From assembly GCA_034231615.1 (NCBI GenBank), contig CM067306.1, positions 33,500,019 to 33,564,018 of the forward strand: a stretch of DNA of 64,000 nt. Direction: 5' to 3'. The DNA comes from Meghimatium bilineatum. Its lineage: Eukaryota; Mollusca; Gastropoda; Stylommatophora; Philomycidae. Each line of letters starts with the position of its first letter. The first letter of the stretch is position 1. Below the pieces are notes generated by a model. The model had not been told where the DNA came from. It saw nothing but the letters and a program-made list of their open reading frames with translations, and did not search any database. This document shows, one piece after another, positions 21,140-32,619 of this stretch. A program made the position numbers and the translations under genes.

Positions 21140-21565
21140 GCTAATATTGAGAAAATCCTTCTTATGGATGCGAAACATGAACAGTAAACAAAAGTGATAA
21201 AGATAAGCTGGAGGCAAATGCGATGTGGTTTTTAAGAAGAAGGATGAAAATCCCATGGACAGATGTAAAACTAATGTAGAGTTTCTCAGAGATGCTGGAG
21301 TAAAACCACAAATTATAGCAACAATTAGAAGCAGACATTCCAGATATTTAGTGCATGTGATGAAGAAAAACTGGAACATTTAGTAACTACCGGAAGGATC
21401 AAGGGCAGAAGAGACGAAGGAGGACAGAGAGAGAAATTTCTGGATGGGATGTCACTGTGGCACAAAAATAAGTCACCAAAAGAACTTATTAACATCACAA
21501 GAAACAAAGAGTTATGGAGAAGCATGATCGTCTACGCCACTCGGCATGGCACTTAATTGATTGAT
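21140..21565 (+). mobile_element. RTE-like LINE 3' end
   Basis: The three plus frames together show, in order, LEANAMWFLRRRMKIPWTD, then LRDAGVKPQIIATIRSRHSR, then RDEGGQREKFLDGMS and ITRNKELWRSMIVYATRHG-stop. These are the canonical C-terminal motifs of RTE-related elements. Motifs shift frame several times, so it is dead. It ends with an ATTGATTGATTAGG tail. The minus-strand open frames at 21077-21525 are shadows. Confidence 0.7.
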
Positions 21566-22044
21566 TAGGGTAATTTTCATTCTTAGAAAATGCTAATTAT
21601 ATCTCGCTTGTGTGAGATTTCCTTTTTTTTTAAATCGCTTTTAAAAAAAAAAGAACAGCTGTTGTAAGCGGCTGTTTTATTCTCTGAATTACAAATTTCT
21701 TAGTACTAAATACTTCAGCTCTATGACGGAAAGCTACAGAACGCATCTCTGTCAACTAAGATTAAAATCCCGCCACAGGCAATTGTGCAGCAGGATCGTT
21801 TCAAGATCAATGACAAACTACTAGAGAAAATTATATTCTTTTGTCTTATCTGTGATTTTGCTATAAGATGTCGCAGGATTGAATGACGATCGATTTTCTG
21901 GCAGTGGCACGTTTGACACTCTAATCGATACTACTAACAAAAATACTATAGCCAAAATGTGCTGGGTTGATGGCTAAATTTATTTTTATTTTAGGTAAAT
22001 TCCCCCCCCCCTCTTAACCAATAGAGTACCTACGGTCCTGACGG
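21566..22044. other. no gene recognised
   Basis: Poly-T and poly-A stretches near 21622-21655 and a C run near 22003. Nothing recognised. Confidence 0.4.
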
Positions 22045-22562
22045 TGCTTGCCTCACATAGGGTCGTATCAGTTCAAGGTACATTCCTCACATAGGGTCAC
22101 ATCAGTTCAATGTATTTGCCTCAAATAGAGTCGTATCAGTTCAAGGTACTTGCCTCACATATGGTCGCATCAGTTCAAGGTAATTGCCTCACATAGGGTC
22201 GCATCAGTTCAATGTATTTGCCTCAAATAGAGTCGTATCAGTTCACGGTACTTGCCTTACATAGGGTCGCATCAGTTCAATGTACTTTCCTCACATGGGA
22301 TTGCATCAGTTCAATGTATTTGCCTCAAATAGAGTCGTATCAGTTCACGGTACTTGCCTTACATAGGGTCGCATCAGTTCAATGTACTTTCCTCACATAG
22401 GATCGCATCAGTTCAATGTATTTGCCTCAAATAGAGTCGTATCTGTTCAAGGCATTTGCCTCACAAAGAGTCGTATCAGTTAAAAGTACATGCTTCATTC
22501 ACATAGGGTCGTATTAGTTAAAAGTACATGCTTCATTCACATAGGGTCGTATCAGTATAAGA
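22045..22562. repeat. 34-bp minisatellite
   Basis: About 15 units with 34-bp spacing, built on TCGTATCAGTTCAAGGTACT then TGCCTCACATAGGG. A three-unit block (CAAATAGAGTCG, TTACATAGGGTCG, TCACATGGGATTG types) recurs at about 22210-22310 and 22320-22420, so there is a 3-unit higher-order pattern. The last units are longer by a CATTCA insertion. Confidence 0.88.
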
Positions 22563-22743
22563 TACCACATGTCAACGTTAAATTTGTGTCTCAATATCTA
22601 CTTCAACCTATTTTATTTAATAATAGGGGGAAATCTTTTGAAGTGTTCAGACGAGCATCTCTCGTGTAGTATGAGGTCAGAGCCGTATATACGTCTTCTG
22701 AACGGAGGGGTTGGGTTACCTATAAAAAACCATTTATTTAATC

Positions 22744-24697
22744 TTCTTCTTCTTTCGTTCACTTGAAACATGTCTATATCTGCAATTCTGTCTCCTTAAT
22801 AAAACTCACTGTCTTTTGTAGTTCATACAATGTCCCATAGAGCTTTGATTCCAGTGTTGTTTCCTCTGGCCAATATGTCTGCCTCAGCGTTTCATGCTCA
22901 GAACACTCTTGAAGTATATGTTTGGCACTCTGTACTGCCTGTCCACATGTACACATGGCCGTGTTGCCAATCTTGAACTTTGTATACATGTGACTGCGGA
23001 GTCGGTTGTGTCCTGTTCTGAGACGTAGAATTATAACTTGTTCTGATCTGTTCATAATGTGATAGTCATCTTGTGTTGGTGTTTGTGGCTTTCTTATTGA
23101 CTTGATCATCTGTTTTTTCTGATGGTAGGTGATTGGTATATCTGGTTGATCTTCGGCAGCACCTTCCTTAGCCAGTTGGTCTGCTTTTTCATTTCCTGGT
23201 ATTCCACAGTGAGAGGGTATCCACTGCATGGTTACCCTATACTGGTAAGACAATTCGCTAAGTAGTTTTTTCAAGTCTGTTAGTTTTCCAGACTGGAGAG
23301 CTTGAAGCACTGACCTTGCATCTGTCAGGAATACCACAGGCTGTAGGTCAGAGTTGGAGTTCAGCAGTTTTTTAGCTGCCACAGTAATTGCCTGGATTTC
23401 TGCATCATAATTATTGCAGAATTTTCCTGTCGGTGTTCTGATTGTATCTCTAGGCTTGTGTGGATATTCTATACATACACCTGCACCTCCATTCCTCACA
23501 GCATTCTGTGCTGACCCATCTGTGTATACTCTGACCCATATATCTTGTGGATATTCCTCGTCCAGGAAACTGAGGGTGACTGTCCTCCGCTGCACACTGT
23601 TCTGTTCGTCCTCGCTTAGTATTCCTTTCACATGGGTCTGAATGTATATTGGCATTCCATGCCTTTCACTCCATGGGGTTTGTTCTGGTACAGACCTTAA
23701 GGGGCTGTCAACTTCAGGTAGGTCTGTAAGTTGTCTACGGAGTCGTTTAGCTTGATGGATAAAGCTGCTTCTTTTCAGTCGCCCCATTGCTAGGTTTTGG
23801 AATCTTTCCTTCATTGGATGACTTGGCATACACTGAAACTTTTCCGCTTGAATTAGTACTTTTGTGTCTCTGCGTTCGCCAAGTGTTTGCATTCTTCCCA
23901 TTTTCTGCATCTCTGCTATGGGTGTTGATTTCATTGCTCCCAACATTATTCTAAGTGCCTGGTTTTGCACTTTATCTAGATCTTGTAATGTGGTGTTTGA
24001 TGCAGGACACCACGCAGCTGAACCATATTCCAGGTGTGGTCTTATGCCTTGCTGGTAAACTTTACTGAGTATATTCCCACTGGCTCCCCATGTGGTTCCA
24101 CTTAGTTTTCTCAGGATAGCTAACTTCCTCCTGGCTTTTGTTGTTGCTTTGTTTATGTGCTGCTTCCATGTCAGCTTATCATCAAAAGTAACTCCGAGGT
24201 ATGTTGGTTGTTTGTCTTCCTTCAAGAGCTCTCCGTCTATCTTGATATGACCGGCTTTTTGTTTTGGTGAGAGGGTAAAGAGTGTAGTGCTGCACTTATC
24301 TGTGTTAATGCTGACACACCATCTATTTGCCCATAAGGTTAGGGCATCGATAGCTCTTTGTATTTGTTTAGTGGCCACTGTTGCATGTTCTTCCGTGCAC
24401 CAGATCACCAGGTCGTCAGCATACATTGCCACTTTGATCCCGTGTGGTAGTTCAGCAACTAGGTCATTGATGTAAACCAAGAAAAGTGTGGGTGACAGGA
24501 CTCCTCCCTGGGGGACTCCATGACGCAGTAGGACTTTCTTGCTTTTGCGACCATCTAATTGTACCCTGGCTCTTCTATTATGCAGGTATGCTTTTACCCA
24601 TTTGTACATTCTTGAGCTAACCCTGCAATTTCGCAATTTCTTTAGGAGCCCTTCTTTCCAGACCTTATCAAATGCTTATCAAACCTTACCTTATCAA
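22744..24697 (-). mobile_element. 5'-truncated I/Ingi-type LINE, copy 2
   Basis: The same family as the 10-kb element, cut at its 5' side inside the RT domain. ATTTATTTAATC at 22732-22743 and 24698-24709 is a perfect 12-bp TSD. Homology to the full-length copies stops near 24678. The ~19 bp between that point and the TSD repeat locally available TTATCAAA and ACCTTA sequence, as junction filler would. The very high identity to copies 1 and 3 points to a recent insertion. Confidence 0.88.
22774..24636 (-). pseudogene. LINE polyprotein remnant: C-terminal RT, RNase H, CCHC
   Basis: 620 codons in frame, corresponding to residues 664-1283 of the full-length protein. They include HGVPQGGVLSPTLF, YADDLVIW, the complete RNase H set (YTDGS, DAEIQA, LTDARS, SHCGIPGNEKAD) and the CTCGQAVQSAKHILQEC knuckle. 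No stop or frameshift has accumulated. The apparent first codon is TTG in mid-domain, not a real start, because the endonuclease and the first RT blocks were never inserted. It cannot be autonomous. It keeps Phe715 and Ile1142, so it supports those as the family state. Confidence 0.88.
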
Positions 24698-24959
24698 ATT
24701 TATTTAATCATTTTGGTAGGTATTTTAATTGCATTCGTGATGTTTTTTGTGATCTCTTCTGCGTGTAAATGTGATCTTTCTGTGAGAAAATGTAATCTTT
24801 TTGTGAGAAAACAGTTGAGAAAAAAGAGGGGGGGGGGAGTTGGTTGTTACCCGCATTTTTGGGGGGTTTCATCCCTAATACTAAATGTCGTGTTCTAAAT
24901 TCCTGAGGCGAGGGGCTTATATCTCTCTCCCCCAATTCCCTTTTTACGGTCTCTATGGA

Positions 24960-25308
24960 GCCAAAACGTTTTTAAGCGGCATTTGATGGAAATTCTACAA
25001 TAATTATGATGCAGAAATCCAGACAATTAGGGTAGCAACTGAAAAACTTCTGAACACCAACCCTGGCGCAAAGCTCGTGGTATTCCTAACAGATGCAAGG
25101 TCAGTACTTCAAACTCTCCAGCCTGGAAAACTAAAATAATTACAAAAACTACTTAATGAACTGTCTTACAGTATAGGGTAACTAGGCAGTGGATACCCTC
25201 GTACTGTGGAATACCAAGTAATGAATTAGCAGAACAACTGGCTAAGGAATGTGCTGCCGAAAACCACCAGATGTACCAATCACCTACCATCAGAAAAAAC
25301 AGATGATC
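24960..25308 (+). mobile_element. Older relative of the I/Ingi LINE: RNase H fragment
   Basis: The plus strand encodes, with breaks, NNYDAEIQTIRVATEKLLNT, then VVFLTDARSVLQTLQ and QWIPSYCGIPSNELAEQLAK, ending near IPITYHQKKQMI-like sequence. It aligns along residues ~1070-1175 of the intact LINE but with many substitutions, an in-frame TAA and a His-to-Tyr change in SHCG. It is an ancient copy or a sister family. A CTGT/CTGC microsatellite follows at 25310-25362. Confidence 0.75.
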
Positions 25309-25419
25309 TGCCTGTCTGTATGTCTGCCTGCCTGCCTGTCTGTCTGTCTGTCTATCTATCTATGTGATGTGCACGTTGGAGAATGCTGTCCTCACTCTGA
25401 TCTGTAAGACTGATTTCCG

Positions 25420-25640
25420 TGAAAGCTATCAAACGTCAACTTACTCAAAAGTTCTTCTATATCCTGTGTTCACCATAGTCTTGGTCTGCATATTTTTTTA
25501 AGTCGGTTCTCTTTCCCTTCAAAGTTAATATTTCTAAAAATTATGTCATTTTATATGTCCAAATATGTTAGCTTGCTTTATTTTGACATAATTTTGAGGA
25601 GCCAGGTTTCCTCTATTTTAAGGTCTTTACGTGTGTTGGA
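25420..25640 (-). mobile_element. LINE 3' fragment (post-RT region)
   Basis: Minus-strand translation gives IKQANIFGHIK, then a region resembling GKRxRxRPRLWxTQDIEELLS across frame breaks. This is a degraded GHI...GRxRxRW-type LINE C-terminus. Weak but consistent with the many similar tails in the window. Confidence 0.45.
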
Positions 25641-26237
25641 CAGTCTTTCTGTCTATTATATTCTTGAAACTTTTTTTTTAAATACTTAAAGCTCCAATTA
25701 GTTTTTTTTAATATTCGGAACCAATGTATATTGTATATTTAGATCATCTTGGGAGGCCAGCAGAAAATGTATTTGCTTTGACTTGTGTTTTTGACCCACC
25801 AGTAGTATTTTGGGAACTCCTGATTTAGACCCATTCAACTTACGCTCTGCTAGTTCTGTAGAAACACACACACAGAAAGGTTTTCACGTGGGATATAACA
25901 ACTGGCGGAAAACATATTTTTAGTTGCTAATTGCCAATTAAGAGTTTCTGAGAAATATATCAATGGAACAGACTCGCCGGTAACACTGACTGAACCCAAT
26001 GGCCGATGTGAAGTACCTGACAACTCGCTATCGATGAAGTCATTAAAATAATGTTAGCAAACTTTTTTTTTTTGAGGATGAAGCGATCACGAGATAAAGA
26101 GACCATATTGTCTGGAAAACAACCCGAAACTGAAAAGTGTGATTGTGTGTGTGGGGGGGGGGGGGTGGATCACAAGAAAAATATCAAAATGAACATAAAT
26201 AGGTATAAGTGTTATCAACATTAGTCAATAAAACAAA
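25641..26237. other. no gene recognised
   Basis: AT-rich, with a G run at 26152-26165. Nothing recognised. Confidence 0.4.
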
Positions 26238-26249
26238 CTGACAACACGA

Positions 26250-26296
26250 CACGGCGACAGACGACGTTTCGACTAAAATCGTTTTCATCCTTATAA
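26250..26296 (-). repeat. GATGAAAACG...GTCGAAACGTCG motif
   Basis: On the minus strand GGATGAAAACGATTTTAGTC is followed directly by GAAACGTCGT. This is the copy of the dispersed motif that best keeps a GATGA...GAAAC arrangement. Confidence 0.5.
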
Positions 26297-26334
26297 AATA
26301 TAATCATATTGTTTTTCTAGGATTTCTGATGTCA

Positions 26335-26525
26335 TCAACAAAAACAACAATTAAGGAAGATATTAAAGAAGATATAATTGATAAGTTATAATATCTGACA
26401 AGAAGGATATAATTGATAAGTTATAATATCTCTGACAAGAAGGAGATATTTGTAAGTTATAATATCTGACAAGAAGGATATATTTGTAAGTTAAAATATC
26501 TGACAAGAAGGATATAATTGACAGG
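26335..26525. repeat. ~35-bp short tandem array
   Basis: Four to five units of 35-38 bp around GATATAATTGATAAGTTATA then ATATCTGACAAGAAG. Confidence 0.75.
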
Positions 26526-26599
26526 AAAGGAGAAAAAACACTACGTTAAAAATACGTTGGACAGAGTTGAAAAGAAAATCAAAGCTTTTACCTCACTCC

Positions 26600-26790
26600 C
26601 CCCCCCCCTTTTAACAGAAAAGGCACAATAAATAGAGGAAGACCAAGAATACTTCGCAGAACAATTATCAAAGAGAGTATGACTATGGGTCTCGATAATA
26701 TGCAAGAATTACACACAATAGTATCACATTGCTCGAACCGGAGAACTCTGTTTTCTGCCATATGCATCGTATTCGGCACTGAAGGAACAT
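26600..26790 (+). mobile_element. LINE 3' end with tetranucleotide tail
   Basis: Plus translation [40 protein letters not shown] and [13 protein letters not shown]-stop. It matches the 3' end of the copy at 3244-3605, including CACTGAAGGAACATAGATAG at the terminus. Only the last ~65 codons are present. Confidence 0.68.
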
Positions 26791-26912
26791 AGATAGATAG
26801 ATAAATAGATGGATAGATGGATGGATGGATGGATAGATGGATGAATAGATGGATGGATGTATGAATGGATGAATGGATGGATGGATGGATTGTTGGATGG
26901 ATGGGTGGATAG
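26785..26912. repeat. (GATA/GATG)n microsatellite
   Basis: An ATAGATAGATA run passing into a GGATGGATG run directly at the 3' end of the preceding LINE fragment, so it most likely grew from that element's tail. Minus-strand frames read SIHPSIHP repeats and are artefacts. Confidence 0.88.
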
Positions 26913-27238
26913 AAAGGAGCCACTGAAGGAAACGTGTCCCAAATTGGGGGACATGTGCAAAACAAAAGTTGAGAATCACTGGTCTAGAATAATGGTTTAT
27001 AACGGGAGCAATATGCCCATAGGGTGTCGCAGCATCTTCCATGGAGGAAAAGTGACACACAGTAAAAGCGACAATTGGAGATCATGAGTTAGTCTGAAGA
27101 AGAGGGGACATATAAAGGTCGAATATAGAAATTACGTTGACAAGACGCAACGCGATAAGAGAAATGATCATGCAACATAATTTTTTTTAGGTAATTGGTA
27201 GAGCTACAGGTAGACGTTCACGTTCTCACATGATGTTT

Positions 27239-27283
27239 TCTTGATAAATGCTTTTTAGTCAAAACGTCGATGTTCGTGTGTTT
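27239..27283 (+). repeat. GTCAAAACGTCGATGTTCGTG motif
   Basis: TTGATAAATGCTTTTTAGTC, then AAAACGTCGATGTTCGTG. Another member of the dispersed GAAACGTCG motif set, followed by T-rich sequence. Confidence 0.5.
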
Positions 27284-27654
27284 TTACTTATGATTCAATT
27301 TATGCTCAGACTGTGACTGCTCTGTGTATGCAATTTTCAAGATATATTTTTAAATAAGTCAGTCTCTTTGGTGCAGAAATGCAAAGTGCGTCTTGAATAG
27401 TAAAGGTACAAGGGTTCCATCTATTTATATATTGTATTTTCTATGCATGTGATGTTATGCGTCGCATGATTGAAAAACGATCAGTTTTCGTGCTATGGAA
27501 CGTTTATTCGCCTGATATATAGTAATATTATGACGCATGAGAACGTTGGTAACTCTTTCAATCCACTTTCTTTTTAGTCTTCCTCTGTCTCTTGTTCTTT
27601 CTAAGCACATGTTGTATGCTCCTGTCAGCCAATATGGGCTCAGTATCTTTATAT

Positions 27655-27815
27655 TGCCACCCCATCGAGGCCAACTCCTTGAAGCGGAGATTGAGCTTCC
27701 AAACCAACAGGGATTGGAAACTAAGATTGGTCGGGTCACCAACTACAACGACCTGGACCACAGTCCCACAGAAGCAAGCAGAGGTGTTGAAATCGAAGAC
27801 GCCAGGCAGAGGGGC
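27655..27815 (+). mobile_element. Fragment of the I/Ingi LINE 5' UTR
   Basis: CCCCATCGAGGCCAACTCCT, GGAAACTAAGATTGGTCGGG and GAAGACGCCAGGCAG follow the order of the 5' UTR of the intact LINE (14220 downward on the minus strand), with roughly a quarter of positions changed by eye. No ORF or tail follows. It could be a second mini-element like that at 33 kb that has lost its tail. Open frames on both strands at 27455-27858 have no domain. Confidence 0.6.
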
Positions 27816-28229
27816 GGACCAGCAGCCCATGGTATCATGTAATCCAATTCCAATTTAATATGTCATTGCGAACGAGAAGATTAAATTGCCGAAATCTATG
27901 TTCAATCTGTAAAGTAATAATTGTGCAACCGGACTATTCCGAAAGCACTGGCAACCTACTAAACGTATTTACGTTGCCTAGAAAATACATACAGCAAAAG
28001 ATTACTGGGTTGGCCATTACATGCTGTATTAGATATGCTATCAAATGTCGTTTTTTTTACGAACAATACATTTTCACAAGTTATAAAGGTCCCTGGACAT
28101 AGTTAAAGAGCTATTTCTGATTTCTTGGACCACGGGTGGCTATAGAAGGGAAAGAATGTCCCATGGAAGCAATCTGCCGTCGGAAATGATGGAAATCTTC
28201 ATGTACTAAGCAGAAGCAACTATTAGGTA

Positions 28230-28420
28230 TTCTTTGCTGTGTTTACCTTCCCCAACTCAAACGTCAGGTACCTATTTACAAATGGGTCGACTGGAGGAGC
28301 GGTCATTTCAGGCGAGTAATCACGACCCGGATTTTGTGTGTTCGATCATTGTTTCAAACCTGGCTGTAACCCGGTAATAGTAAACAAGCTCACTATCAAC
28401 TAGGCTACTGTGCGTATCTA
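28230..28420 (-). mobile_element. tRNA-derived SINE (third family, copy 1)
   Basis: The minus strand reads AGTAGCCTAGTTGATAGTGA, a B-box-like CAGGTTTGAAAC, TAGGTACCTGACGTTTGAGT and GGAAGGTAAACACAGCAAAG. The same blocks occur in sense at 41080-41325. The tRNA-like half lacks an acceptor stem, so it is a SINE. Confidence 0.65.
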
Positions 28421-28534
28421 CAGAGAATGGAATGGACACAGAGACGGACATGCACTCTATGTGTTCGTTTATTCGTTCATAGACGAACACACAGAGACGG
28501 ACAGAGAAAGAGATGAGTGAACGAATAGACAAAC

Positions 28535-28690
28535 ATTCACAGAAACAGACAGACAATCAGATAGATGAATTGATGAATAGACGAATATTCACAGAAACAG
28601 ACAGGCAATCAGATAAATGAATTGATGAATAGACGAATATTCACAGAAACAGACAGACAATCAGATAGATGAATTGATGAATAGACGAGC
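28535..28690. repeat. 52-bp tandem repeat, three units
   Basis: Three units of ACAGAAACAGACAGACAATC, AGATAGATGAATTGATGAAT and AGACGAATATTC. The sequence is tetranucleotide-like at base and has been amplified as a longer unit. Confidence 0.78.
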
Positions 28691-28919
28691 ATGAGATATG
28701 GAAAGAATATTCATATAAAAAGCGTGCCTCCGAATAAACGTGCTTCGCATTGTTGAGTTAGGAAAGTTGATTAGGCCCACGTTTCGTGCGAGAATGTTGA
28801 TGACAGCAACATGATTAGATATTATTTTCATGACAACGTGTTTCACTTGCTGAATTCAGCATTCCACAATAAAAGATGAACAAATGGAAAGGTCTTCCCA
28901 AAGTTCAAAGTCACAGTTT

Positions 28920-29300
28920 TCTTTGAAGTAAAGGGGGTGAGAGAGGGAATGAGGAAGTGACGGAGAGAGAGAAGGAGAAGCAGAGATGAGATATAGAGGA
29001 AGGGAGAGTGAATGATGGAGTGAGAGTGAGATAGTGAGAGTCTGAGACAGTGGGGATGTGTGGGAGAAAAATAGATGTGACATGAAGGGGTAGGAGTGAG
29101 GGAGTAAGAATGAGGACGTGAGAGAGTGAGAAAGCGAATGAGTGAGAGTGTGGAAATTACTGAGTGAGAATGATGCAATCTCAAGGTGAAAGATTGAGGA
29201 TGTGATCGAAAGAATTGGGGGGGGGGGTGGGGAGTGCAAAATATGGGTCAATGAGAGAGTGAAGTGGGAAGTTAGAGAGTAGGGATGTGAGAGTGATATA
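28920..29300. repeat. (GA/GTGA)-rich purine tract
   Basis: About 380 bp of strand-asymmetric purine-rich sequence (GAGAGTGAG motifs, a G run at 29217). The minus-strand frames read Ser/His/Leu/Pro-rich sequence and are not genes. Confidence 0.75.
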
Positions 29301-29444
29301 TTGTAGGGAGTGGTAAACGGCTTAAAATCTAATCCTCCTTAGTGTCATCAACGTCATACACAGCATGTCACAATACTAACATTATCTGCTCCAATCTTGA
29401 TCCCATCATCTCAATCGCGAAGTAGATGTTGTTCTTGTTTGCGT

Positions 29445-30245
29445 GTATTGTGGGGAGGTTACAATTGTTTTAGTGAGAAGGTTACAATTGTTTTAGTGGG
29501 GAGGTTACAATTGTTTTAGTGGGGAGGTTACAACTGTACTAGTTAGAAGGTTAAAACTGTTTTAGTGGGGAGGTTATAGCTGTTTTAGTGGGGAGGTTGT
29601 AGATGTTTTAGTGGGAAGGTTACAACTGTTTTAGTGGGAAGGTTACAACTGTTTTAGTGGGAAGGTTACAGCTGTTTTAGTGGGGAGGTTACAGCTGTTT
29701 TAGTGGGGAGGTTACAGCTGTTTTAGTGGATAGGTTACAATTGTTTTAGTGGGGAGGTTACAACTATTTTACTGGGGAGGTTACAATTGTTTTAGTGGGG
29801 AGGTTACAACTGTACTAGTTAGAAGGTTAAAACTGTTTTAGTGGGGAGGTTACAACTGTACTAGTTAGAAGGTTAAAACTGTTTTAGTGGGGAGGTTATA
29901 GCTGTTTTAGTGGGGAGGTTGTAGATGTTTTAGTGGGAAGGTTACAACTGTTTTAGTGGGAAGGTTACAACTGTTTTAGTGGGAAGGTTACAGCTGTTTT
30001 AGTGGGGAGGTTACAGCTGTTTTAGTGGGGAGGTTACAATTGTTTTAGTGGGGAGGTTACAGCTGTTTTAGTGGATAGGTTACAATTGTTTTAGTGGGGA
30101 GGTTACAACTATTTTAGTGGGTGGGGGGAGGTTACAACTATTTTAGTGGGCGTGGGGTACAACTGTTTTAGTGGGGAGGTTACAACTGTTTTAATGGGGG
30201 GAGGGGGGTTTACAACTGTTTTACTGGGGAGATTACCCTTGTTTT
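29445..30245. repeat. 23-bp minisatellite with higher-order blocks
   Basis: About 34 units of TGTTTTAGTGGGGAGGTTAC plus AAC or AGC. The marker unit containing CTGTACTAGTTAGAAGG occurs at 29531, 29807 and 29853, spacings of 276 (12 units) and 46 (2 units). The run of variants after 29531 is repeated after 29853, a 322-bp (14-unit) block. The last units (30110-30235) are degenerate with extra G. Confidence 0.9.
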
Positions 30246-31200
30246 AGGGCTGCTCATAAATGCATATATCTGTCAGTTATTTTAAGATTAGAGTAGATGT
30301 TTGACGGTCAAGACATCTGTACAGAAATTAAAGAAGACTTCATTCGTTACGTTTTTTGATTAGGTTTGGTCACTATTTATGTACCTGAAGTCGCATGTTT
30401 AAAAAAAAAAGAAGATAAGGAATGCACGGATATAATAAAAAATCAGCCTTTCAGAAATAGTTTACTTTCTGTACACAGGTCTTTAATATAGTCCGGTCAT
30501 GGATAAAGTATAAACCAGTCATATCAAAGTCCCCACAAACGTTGCAGCTGTATGGTCTGTGGCTGACCAAAAACCGCCTGACGTAGTCAGTATATCTTCA
30601 CAACTTAAAAGAACTTTATAGTACTCAAAATAAACTCTGCTAAATGCTAAAATATTGTTCACAATAAAATATTTCCTTGATATGACAATGCGTCCTAATA
30701 TATATAAATCTGTGATGTGTTGATAATTACAAATATGTATATAGAACCACACACACACACACACAAACACGATTCATAGCAACGTGTTATTATAAGCAAA
30801 TGGTAATCTAGAAAAACGTGTCAAGTATCTGACAACAACACGCACGTCACACAGCTTACTATAGATATATATAACACATGGTTTGTCCGATAGCTTATGT
30901 AAACACACCATTTGTTCAATAATTTACATGTCACCATATCGTTTCTTTGGAGACTTTTTAATGATAGACCACATTAATGACATAGATATGGATATGTGGA
31001 TGTTAAAACAAGTGGCCCGAGGAATGAAGTCGGCCCTAAAAGTATTGCGGTTGAATAGAATGGTGTCGACGACACTACAGTTGTATTATACATTATACTA
31101 ATTGTTTTAATGATGTCTCTAAGTGCACCACTACGACACTGAAGTGTACTGGTTTTGATGAAGAAACCAGAAGGTCACGTTAGGTAAAAAAGAACTAACT
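30246..31200. other. no gene recognised
   Basis: AT-rich; a CA run at 30748-30770. Open frames up to 83 codons without a recognised domain. Confidence 0.4.
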
Positions 31201-31204
31201 TAAA

Positions 31205-31375
31205 AATAGTAGTAGGACATATCGTAAAGCATTCAGGGTACTATGTGTTTACATACAAGTGGATGTCCTTTCGTAAAGCATCTCCAGGTACTATTTTTTT
31301 ACAAACAAGGGGATGTCCTATCGTAAAGTATCTCCAAGTACTATTTTTTTTTACAAACAAGGGAATGGCCTAAAA
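31205..31375. repeat. ~50-bp tandem repeat, three units
   Basis: Units around TATCGTAAAGCATCTCCAGG, TACTATTTTTTTACAAACAA and GGGGATGTCC near 31215, 31270 and 31320. Confidence 0.75.
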
Positions 31376-31534
31376 TTACCTCACCAAATTTTTGTTACTT
31401 TTTAATCCTCTCCCTCTTGACAGCAACTGTCAAGAATTCAAGGAACTCACTGTCACAAAAATATAAATAATGTTGTTAATGTCACCTTTTTTTTCAACCT
31501 CGCCCTATCCTTAGTTAGTAACTGTCAAAAAAAA

Positions 31535-31885
31535 AGTTCCGCAACTACAACCTTCCCACTAATTGCTGACATAAATTATGAAATTTCTAAAGAAACTATA
31601 ACCTCCCCACTAATTTTTGTCGTAATTTATGAAATTACTAAAGCAACTATAGCCTGTCCACTAATTGTTGACATATTTTATGAACAGCCCATAAAGCAAC
31701 TATAAACTCCCCACTAATTGCTGACATAATTTATGAACAGCCCATAAAGCAACTATAATCTCCCGACTAATTGTTGACATAATTTATGAAATTTCTAAAG
31801 CAACTCTAACCTCCTAACTAATTGTTGATATACTTTATGAAGTCCCTAAAGCAACTGCAAACCTTCCCACTAAGCAACTCTAGAT
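31535..31885. repeat. ~52-bp tandem repeat, about six units
   Basis: Units around AAGCAACTATAACCTCCCCA, CTAATTGTTGACATAATTTA and TGAACAGCCCAT, with two alternating second halves (GAACAGCCCAT versus GAAATTTCTA). Confidence 0.8.
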
Positions 31886-32615
31886 AGTGTTTGTTTACAA
31901 GCAACTGCAACTGTGACACAGTTCGATATTGATTATATATATAATAGTCACATTGCTAATACCTCTAGTCATGAAAGGTTGCAGCATCTACACACTGCAG
32001 GCGGTGATGCTCTAGTGCAGAGGCGGGAAATATCAAATTCTGTCCATCAAGCCATTTCTCCTGACTAGCAAGGCTGATTTCAAAGATCTGCATGCACTGG
32101 CCCATAGGTTCTAAAAATACTACTTGAAAATCCAAAGTACTAATAAATTGGTGCTTTCCACGTTAACACCCGTACTGTACGGTTGTGATCTTTTAGAGGG
32201 GTGTTAAGTAAAGCGAAATATAGGTCGCTTTATGATAAACTGTGACAGATTGTTGCTAAATGAAACATAACATTCCTGACTGGTACATATGTACATGAGT
32301 GCCTATCTGTCATACCAGTGATGCTAGTTTAAAAATGAAATCAACGCTTAACACCCATCTAAAGGGTCACGCCCATGTTGTGTGAGTGTTAGTGTAGGGT
32401 CTGGACACCAACACACGAAAACAGGTTCGAAAAAAAAAACCAGCCGACACAAAATGGTGAACATTTCTGCTCCAGTCCAAGTGGAAACTATGCGTTTTAC
32501 AGTATTCTGTCTACATTCCAAGAGTTAACATTGTCAACGTTTAGATACTCAACTAAAAGCCTTTCATTTACTGAATTATGTTTCTTCTTCTGAATTCATT
32601 CTTAAAATCCTGGAG
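31886..32615. other. no gene recognised
   Basis: GTTAACACCC near 32163 and CTTAACACCC near 32347 flank about 190 bp and may be parts of one decayed repeat. No coding signal. Confidence 0.35.
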
Positions 32616-32619
32616 TCCG

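Noticed and set aside
27455-27858. Overlapping 88-101-codon frames as a small gene
   Set aside because: They overlie a decayed LINE 5' UTR and are open on both strands; no domain or splice context.
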